Source: Hydra vulgaris (Eukaryota; Cnidaria; Hydrozoa; Anthoathecata; Hydridae). From it: a stretch of DNA of 64,000 nt. Positions 57,633-64,000 of this stretch are shown one piece after another (positions within the stretch are counted from its first letter, which is position 1; each line of letters opens with the position of its first letter). The stretch lies in NCBI RefSeq assembly GCF_038396675.1, contig NC_088927.1, forward strand, positions 33,194,501 through 33,258,500, given 5' to 3'. The notes under the pieces were generated by a model that saw only the letters and a program-made list of their open reading frames with translations, made no database searches and was not told the DNA's origin. The position numbers and the translations under genes are program-made.

Positions 57633-58300
57633 GGGCGACTGAATAAGTGCGAATTTCATAAGTGCTAACCGGCTTAAGTGTGAGCGACGTTACGGCGAAC
57701 TGGCGTAAGCGCAAACTTGCATAAGTGCGAACTAGTATAAGTACGAAGCGGTTGCAAAAACTGGAACAAGTGCAAACTGGCATAAGTGTTTCAAATGAAT
57801 TTTCAAACATTTGCATATGTGGAGATTGACAAAAGTTCAAACTGTAATAAGTGTACAGTAGTTGCAAAAACTGGGATAAGTGTAAATAGGCTTAAGTGCA
57901 AACTGGCTCAAGTGCGCCGAAAGAATTTGCAAACATTGGCATAAGTACAAACTAGCATAAGTGCAAAGCGATTGCAAAAACTGGCGTAAGTGCGTCAAAA
58001 GAATTTGCAGACATTAGCATAAGTGCGAACTATAATAAGTGCAAAGCAGTTGCAAAATCTGGTATAAGCGCGAATAGGCATAAGTGCGAACTAGCATAAC
58101 TGCGAACTGGCATAAATGCGAAGCAGTTACAAAAACTGGCATAAGTGCAAATTGATATAGGTGCGCCAAAAAAAATTGCAAACATTGGAATAAGTACGAA
58201 TTGACTTAAGTGCAAACTAACATAAGTGCGAGGCGTAAATTGGCATAGGTGTGAACTGGCATACGTGTGCCGAAAAAATCTTTGCAAATTCTTTCGGCGC
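57633..58300. repeat. Imperfect minisatellite array of TAAGTGCGAACTGGCA units (left)
   Basis: Many variants of GGCATAAGTGCGAACTGGCA and GCGAAGCAGTTGCAAAAACT, with periods of about 12-27 bp, starting at GGGGCGACTGAATAAGTGCG. Long minus-strand ORFs here are by-products of the array. The reverse-complement array is at 61582-61817. Between the B4GALNT3/4 start and here (57085-57632) is AT-rich sequence that should include the gene's promoter. Confidence 0.88.
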
Positions 58301-58964
58301 AATTATCCCAATTTTTTTGTTCTTTACTTAAATATATAAGATAAAGATACAAGTAAATAGAAGAAGAAAAAAGTATAAGAAAAGTTATTGTTAAAATATA
58401 AAAAATAAGGAATATAGTAAAAAGAACACTAATACTCCAATAAGACCATCAGATTTTGTCACAGAGAACCGGTGTTGGTGAAGTTAGAGCTTTTTTAACA
58501 AAAGTTTTTAAGTTTATTTATTATTATTATTATTATTCTTGATATGTCTTGTACATCCATCAAACCACTGAGCCTTCATAACCACTGAAATATGTAAACA
58601 ATATTCTCTATAAATTTCTGAATAAATATTACGTCTAATTTGATAATAGTTTAAAAAATAATTAAACGTCCATAATTTTCAAGATAAATATATCGTCTTC
58701 ACCCACTCAATCTTATTTGTCGGGACTAGACTTTATGTCGGATATATCTACTTTAAAGTTAATCTTTTTTGTTTTTAATACTCTTCGGACGAGCACGCTA
58801 AAGGCTAAAAGATAAACTTTTAAAATACGTAAAATTTTACGCCGCTATTCTGAACTAGACTTTACTTCCAATTATGGAACCTTTTAGATATTCCACATAT
58901 GGAATTTCTAAAAGGTTGTGCAAAAGAAGCTAAAGATCCATACGATGGTTTCGCAGTATATGAA

Positions 58965-59019
58965 AGCCAGTTTACTAAACGTTGGTGCGTTTACGCACCA
59001 ACGTTCAGTAAACTGGCTA
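58965..59019. repeat. Hairpin, arms 25 bp
   Basis: AGCCAGTTTACTAAACGTTG + GTGCG is mirrored by CGCAC + CAACGTTCAGTAAACTGGCT with one mismatch and a tiny loop. A second inverted pair, GGAACCTTTTAGATATTCCA / ATGGAATTTCTAAAAGGTT, lies at 58877-58916. Confidence 0.85.
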
Positions 59020-59125
59020 TTTTACAATTATTTTTACAATATTCTAAAGTAATAATATATACCGCTAAAAATATATGTTATTCAATGAAAGAATGAACTC
59101 TTTAATTTCTTTTTTTGAAAACGCT

Positions 59126-59187
59126 TAATGATTGACAATGATATTGACAATGATATTGACAATGATATTGACAATGATATTGACAAG
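59126..59187. repeat. 12-bp tandem repeat, five units
   Basis: Unit ATTGACAATGAT repeated in perfect register. Confidence 0.95.
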
Positions 59188-59629
59188 TCAAAATTAGGCA
59201 AAACTCGTATATTCCACAAAAAAGGTCGACGTTGTGTAATAAAAAACTGAATAAACTTTGTTCAACAAAATGGTTCATTTAAAAAATTATTATTTCGCAG
59301 GGTATATTTATAATTTGTTTTTAATGTGAAAAATCTTTAAAAATAAGTAATTTCTTTAAATAACATTTTTGTATGCCAAAACGATTTGGAAAACATATTA
59401 GGCGTATGGCGTGTTTCTGGCGATGATAAAGAAGTCACAACTTACTTTTGCTAGTACTTCCCCAAGCAATATTTTCATAGTTAATATAACTATGTATAAG
59501 TGAGTAGTAAATTTGCATAACATTTATAAAATTTCTGGTTTTAAATAAAATTCCAATACTTTTAGAAATTTAAGAGCAGACGCAGTTAATGTGTGGTTTC
59601 CATGTAACATTTTCACATAAATAAACTCC

Positions 59630-60940
59630 TTATAACTTTGTGGACGATTTTTTTTTAATTTCAACTTTTTCTATTAATAATTTAGATAAGACTTTTGGCA
59701 TTAGGGATTTTTTTGATAAGGAGTGAAACAAAATATACTTTGTTTTATCAGCGTTCATGCTTAATTTTTTGCATTTAAACCAATTTGATACATGTTTAAG
59801 TTCTTTGTTAATATTGGAAAACAGTTCATCGATGTTAGCATTCGATACGAATAATTTTGTATACTCGGCAAATGTAATACTACTTAGTTCCGATGCTTTG
59901 TTGAGGTCATTTATATAGATTAAAAATAAAAAGGGTATATAATTTAGAACCCTGTGGAACGCCATATTTTATTTTAGTCATTTCATTACAGTATCCATCA
60001 TTGAACGTATTGGTTCCGTTTTGTTAAGTAACTTTGATACCATTTTAACAGATTATTTTTTATGGTGTTGTCTTTAAGTTTTTGAAACAAAACATAATGA
60101 TGTACAGTATTCAAAGCAGTAGAAAGGTCAACAAAAACGTTTATAGTCAATTGATTTTTATCAAAGGAACAGGAGATTTTCCTTACAAATTGAATAATTA
60201 CGCAATCCGTTGAACTATTTTTTTTTAAAACCAAACTGATTATTGTATAACAGTTTATTAAATCAAGATATTTATATGTCCTATTATAAACTATTTTTTT
60301 TTGAAATAGGACGATAGTTAATAACATTCGTTTTGTCTCCGTTTTTGAAAATTGGAATAACTTTAGGTATTTTCAATGGGTCTGACACAGCTCCTTAATC
60401 TAAAAATGCTTTGAAGACTTTAAATAGAATATCCTTTAAGCTTTCATAACAATTAATCATTGTATAACTATTTATTCCGTCTGCCCCAGTTAATTTATTT
60501 TTCTTAAGAGATTTAAATGCTCTTTTAAACTCGTCAGGAGGTAAATCAGATGATAACTCTTCCTTATGATATAAATTTTTCAAGGGCTTTAAATAGTCAT
60601 TAAATGCAATTTCAGTTATCAAAACTTTATCAGAAAGAGTAGAACTATTTTCCGTAAAGTACTTATTAAATTTGTTCGTAACTTCGCTTGGTTCAGTTAA
60701 GCTTTCATTTTCGTCTTTAATCACTTTTGGCAGACAGCTTGAACATGCCTTAAGTTACCAGTTATTTCTTTTATAATTTTCCATGTTCGCTTAGAGTCAT
60801 TTTTAAATTTTGTTATCAGTTTTGAATAATAATTTTTTTTCTAAGCTTTTCGAACTTTTTTAAATAAATGCTTATAATTTTTATATATTTTTTCATTTAG
60901 AAGTGGATTTTGTTTTTAAGTGTTTTATATTTCTGTTTTT
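59630..60940 (-). pseudogene. LINE family 3 reverse transcriptase, decayed
   Basis: Minus-strand pieces: SSDLPPDEFKRAFKSLKKNK with LTGADGINSYTM (60570-60460), VFVDLSTALNTVHHYVLFQK (60140-60080), FLFLIYINDLNKASELSSIT (59935-59875), then FAEYTKLFVS where FADDT would be expected, so the catalytic aspartates are lost. CKKLSMNADKTKYILFH follows. Stops and frameshifts separate the pieces. It lies between the two inverted minisatellite arrays at 57633 and 61582. Confidence 0.83.
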
Positions 60941-61581
60941 TTTTGGAAAATATTTTGAGTCCTTTAGTGATCTAAGGACTTTTTAAAGCTTTTAGGACTT
61001 TTTTATAAACAATTATTTTATCACAAACTGGAAACTTTGCATCATTTACAGTGTAAAATGTTTCAGAAAATTTTTCACATATTTGATTTGCGCCATCGCA
61101 AAAGTTTATCTGATACAGTTAAGTAGCGACAGTTGTTCTTTATAATATATATAGAAAAGTGCGTTTTCTATATATTTTATTTATATTTGTGTCATTTGTA
61201 GATATTGTGTTCAGGATAAAAAATATAGAGAAATGGTCTGATATATCGGATTTTATAATTCCTTTTTGCAACTCGTTATTAAAAATGTCAGTTATAGAAA
61301 TGTTATCGATAATAGTGGTAAATCTGTTAGTTACTCTAGTTGGGCGGTTGATTAGAGGTATTCCTCCAGTTGTAAAAATTTCATAATAAAAGCAACTTTA
61401 TTGTGATCATTATATGCTAAACAGTCCATATTTAAATCTTCTATTAGATAATTCTTTTTATTTTCTTTGCTACCTTTGTTAATAGTATTGACGTAAGTAC
61501 AAGCTGAAGTTTTCACACGCACCGTCATGTGGGCTATAAAAGCAGCTCATTTATCATAATTTTATTTCTATTGTTTAATAT

Positions 61582-61817
61582 TTGAATAGTAACGATTTCG
61601 CACTTATGCTGCATGCATTTATGCCAGCTTTTGTATCTGTTTCGCACTTATGCAAGTTTGGACTTATGTTTGCTTGCATTTTGCCAATTTGCAGTTATGT
61701 CAATGGTTGCAAATTATTTTGGCGCACCTATCACAACTTGCACTTAAGCCAGTTCGCACTCACGCCAGTTTTTGCAACTGCTTCGCACTTATAAAATTCG
61801 CACTTATCCAGCCTCCT
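61582..61817. repeat. Minisatellite array (right), reverse complement of the 57633 array
   Basis: TTCGCACTTATGC, GCCAGTTTTTGCAACTGCTT and GGCGCACCTATC units, ending AAATTCGCACTTATCCAGCC. The outer end mirrors the outer end of the left array (ATAAGTGCGAATTT on each side). Confidence 0.87.
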
Positions 61818-62211
61818 GTTTTTATTTACAACTATCAGTTTTAAAAAACTTTTTAAAAGACTTCATAAGTGTTACTTTTTATATGAAACTGCCGAATACG
61901 CTTACAAAACGTAGACATTCAAGATATGCACAGGACAGTGTTAACTGCAAGGTAGACACAGTGCTGTTCTTTTTTTATGTTTAAACTTTTCTTTGCTCTG
62001 CGCTAATGACTTTTACTTTGCTTTCTTATTTATTTTTTGATATGTTGCTGACTGGTATAGAGGCCACAGCTCATCTTTTAGAACTTTCTAGTAGTTTTCC
62101 ATTTAAATGATTATGGTACTGGTACTTAAAAAAAAAAATCAAATTTAAACTGGAAATTGTTTTCATTCGATTAAGTAAATGGAATAAATAAGTATACCAA
62201 TGTCGCGAAAT

Positions 62212-62285
62212 ATGCCCAAAGTTCGCTTCGAACCCTGGGTCTCTTGCTTCTTACCAAGCGTTCTAACCACTAGGCTCTATGCTCT
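62212..62285 (-). repeat. tRNA-like sequence, probably a SINE head
   Basis: On the minus strand an A-box-like TAGTGGTTAGAAC (62272-62260) is followed 25 bp later by a B-box GGTTCGAAGC (62234-62225), with a possible anticodon-arm CTTGG...CAAG between. The acceptor stem does not pair well and box spacing is slightly short. I read it as a tRNA-derived SINE or pseudo-tRNA, not an intact tRNA gene. Confidence 0.5.
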
Positions 62286-63355
62286 AAATACTTGCTAGAT
62301 GTTCTAGATAATGTTCGCTTTCAACAAAAATGTCACAGATATTTTTTCTCAATTCTTGATTTAAAAAAAAATCTGGTTATCAAGGTGCTTCGAGAAGGTC
62401 TAACGATTTTGTCACAGAACACCGCGGAAAAAAATTTAACTTGGAAGTTGTTTATGTCTCTGAACCTCAGATGTGATGTTGTTTATGGCATTGAACCTCA
62501 ACTATTAGGTCTTTATTAAATACACATCTGTGTATTTAATAAAGAGGAAAGCTTTCAAAATTATTTTTTTTTACATTAAATTCTTAATGATTTATTATAA
62601 ACAAATCGTTAAGTGATGGGAAGTAGTACTTTTACAAAGGTTTGTTTGTTGCAAGTTTTTCCTTTAATTGATATTCTATTTCAAATAAAATTTTTATAAT
62701 AGTTATGAGATAGCCTATAATATTTAAAAAGACCTACCATTTACCAGAATTCTTTAGCTAGCTGCATTAGTGTATTGCCGGAAAAAGTGTTGCTTGGATT
62801 TTTAATGAATCAGTCGAAGTGATTTGTCTTATTTTAAAACGGTTTTACTAAAACTTGTTAAGGTTTTGCGCTCGCATCAAGATCGTTTTTTAAATTATTG
62901 TTTGTACAAGATTTATACAACTTTCATGGGATGTGCGCAACTTACAACTTCTTTCTATTCGGGTTCTTCAACATTTACTGGTTAATTGGCAAACCTCGCG
63001 GTGACAAATAGTAGAATTAATGGAAAAGGCAGTATACTTCAAAACTATACTTAAAACACACCTCCCACATTATTATGATGTCGTATTAGAAATACAAAAA
63101 GTCAAGAATACTGTTTAAAAAAGTTCTTAAAAAAATTATTTACAAAATGTGTGTCAAATATTTTCAAAGATTAACTAAATACATAAAAATTAGACAAGAA
63201 AAACGATTTTAAAAGAATCTGAAACCAAAGTGAATAAAAATTTAAAATAAAGAGTAAACAGTAATTTTTAAAATTTATTACCGCTTTATTGCCCACTTTA
63301 AGCAAATTTAAAAAAAGAAATGGTGTTAGTTTTAAAGACTATTTTTTAGATATTA

Positions 63356-63356
<1 letters not shown>

Positions 63357-63415
<59 letters not shown>
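63357..63415. repeat. (TA)n microsatellite
   Basis: Pure TA run. Around it (62530-63890) I find no supported gene. Confidence 0.95.
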
Positions 63416-63419
<4 letters not shown>

Positions 63420-63898
63420 TTATTGTATATATAGTTTCAATTCATCTATCAAAATACTTCTATAGGAGTTCTAATATTTACACTAAGGTGGAAACGTTCA
63501 AACTTTCACGCTTGGAAATATGTTATATTTATAATTGGTTTCCAAACGATTTCACGTTGTCGTTAATATAAATTAAAAAATTAACTTATCAAAGTTATGC
63601 AATAAAAAATCCATTTATCTCACGATAAAATTTTGCTCATTTGTTTATCACAAGATAAAATTTATTTCATTTCTTAAACGATAAAAGTCAGTGGTTTCAT
63701 CCTTTCTAAGAGTATTTAACACCACAAAATTCTGATATTGCAATAAACTTGTTTTCATAGTCAAGAATGCTGGTATTGTTCTTTATCATCACAAAAGCGT
63801 AAAATTATTTTATACGTATATAACACATTGTTAATTTATTTTTTTCGGGAATTTTTGTTGAAAACTTTATCGAATCTATCTAAAGTTTCTTTACATAC

Positions 63899-63983
63899 CC
63901 AAGTCATCAAACTTCACAGGAATTGGTTTTTGAGAAGAGTATATAGATAAATAACTATCAGTGCTGCCCGCAGCTAAGTAAGG
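63899..63983 (-). CDS. Single exon of an unidentified gene, possibly WD-repeat (partial)
   Basis: Between an AG acceptor (63985-63984) and a GT donor (63898-63897) on the minus strand, only one frame is open. It encodes PYLAAGSTDSYLSIYSSQKP + IPVKFDDLG. The YLAAGSTDSYLSIYS part has the look of a WD40 blade strand, but 28 residues are too few to name a family. The remaining exons must lie beyond the right edge and possibly, on the 3' side, at lower coordinates where I could not find them. Confidence 0.35.
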
Positions 63984-64000
63984 CTAAAAGTAAGATTAAG

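Noticed and set aside
57619..58302. 82- and 90-codon minus-strand ORFs and 61582-61984 plus-strand ORFs
   Set aside because: By-products of the TAAGTGCGAA minisatellite arrays; the frames do not agree between arrays.
58899..59096. 65-codon ORF starting MEFLKGCAKEAKDPYDG
   Set aside because: Half of it is a hairpin (58965-59019) translated through; no similarity or splice context recognised.

Overview
The window looks like a cnidarian nuclear chromosome, most probably Hydra. This is inferred from the strong AT bias, long (TA)n tracts, short introns in ancestral metazoan genes, and abundant LINE, hAT, pogo and BEL/Pao debris; no marker proves the species. It holds two complete protein-coding genes and the edges of two more. 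The rest is transposable elements and simple repeats.

Host genes. (1) Minus strand, 52-106: first coding exon of a LUC7-like splicing factor, running off the left edge. (2) Plus strand, 1227-25087: an intact CFAP52 (WDR16) gene. I placed 14 exons by matching frame, splice sites and protein family. They sum to 1863 nt (620 aa plus stop), the length I recall for the vertebrate protein. (3) Minus strand, 57084-33941: a complete five-exon PA14-domain beta-1,4-N-acetylgalactosaminyltransferase of the B4GALNT3/4 type (794 aa). (4) Minus strand, 63899-63983: one exon of an unidentified, possibly WD-repeat gene at the right edge. LUC7L and CFAP52 are divergent; CFAP52 and B4GALNT3/4 are convergent.

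Mobile DNA. CFAP52 intron 9 (11.1 kb) holds a hAT element with an 8-bp target duplication, several copies of a (TA)n-flanked repeat carrying 42-bp tandem units, and two LINE families. Intron 11 (7.6 kb) holds a 0.7-kb LINE palindrome and more LINE debris. Between the convergent 3' ends lies a 7.6-kb hAT-type element (25278-32884, 8-bp duplication TTAGCGAT). It contains a LINE, a MITE and a second foldback element, and inside the foldback an intact 151-codon ORF of unknown origin. B4GALNT3/4 intron 3 (13.6 kb) carries a decayed BEL/Pao retrotransposon (36152-41947) and a 0.4-kb palindrome with hammerhead-ribozyme-like cores. Intron 1 carries a 2.7-kb pogo/Tigger-type element. Upstream of B4GALNT3/4 two inverted minisatellite arrays flank a third LINE family.

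How it fits together. The host genes act in different processes (splicing, cilium assembly, glycan synthesis) and nothing suggests an operon. The notable biology is the dense nesting of elements, repeated inverted-repeat architectures, a conserved 14-residue-repeat ORF in the (TA)n-flanked family, the orphan ORF in a foldback, and duplicated splice sites around one B4GALNT3/4 exon. Repeat boundaries were read by eye and may be off by a few to tens of bases; host exon boundaries are phase-checked.
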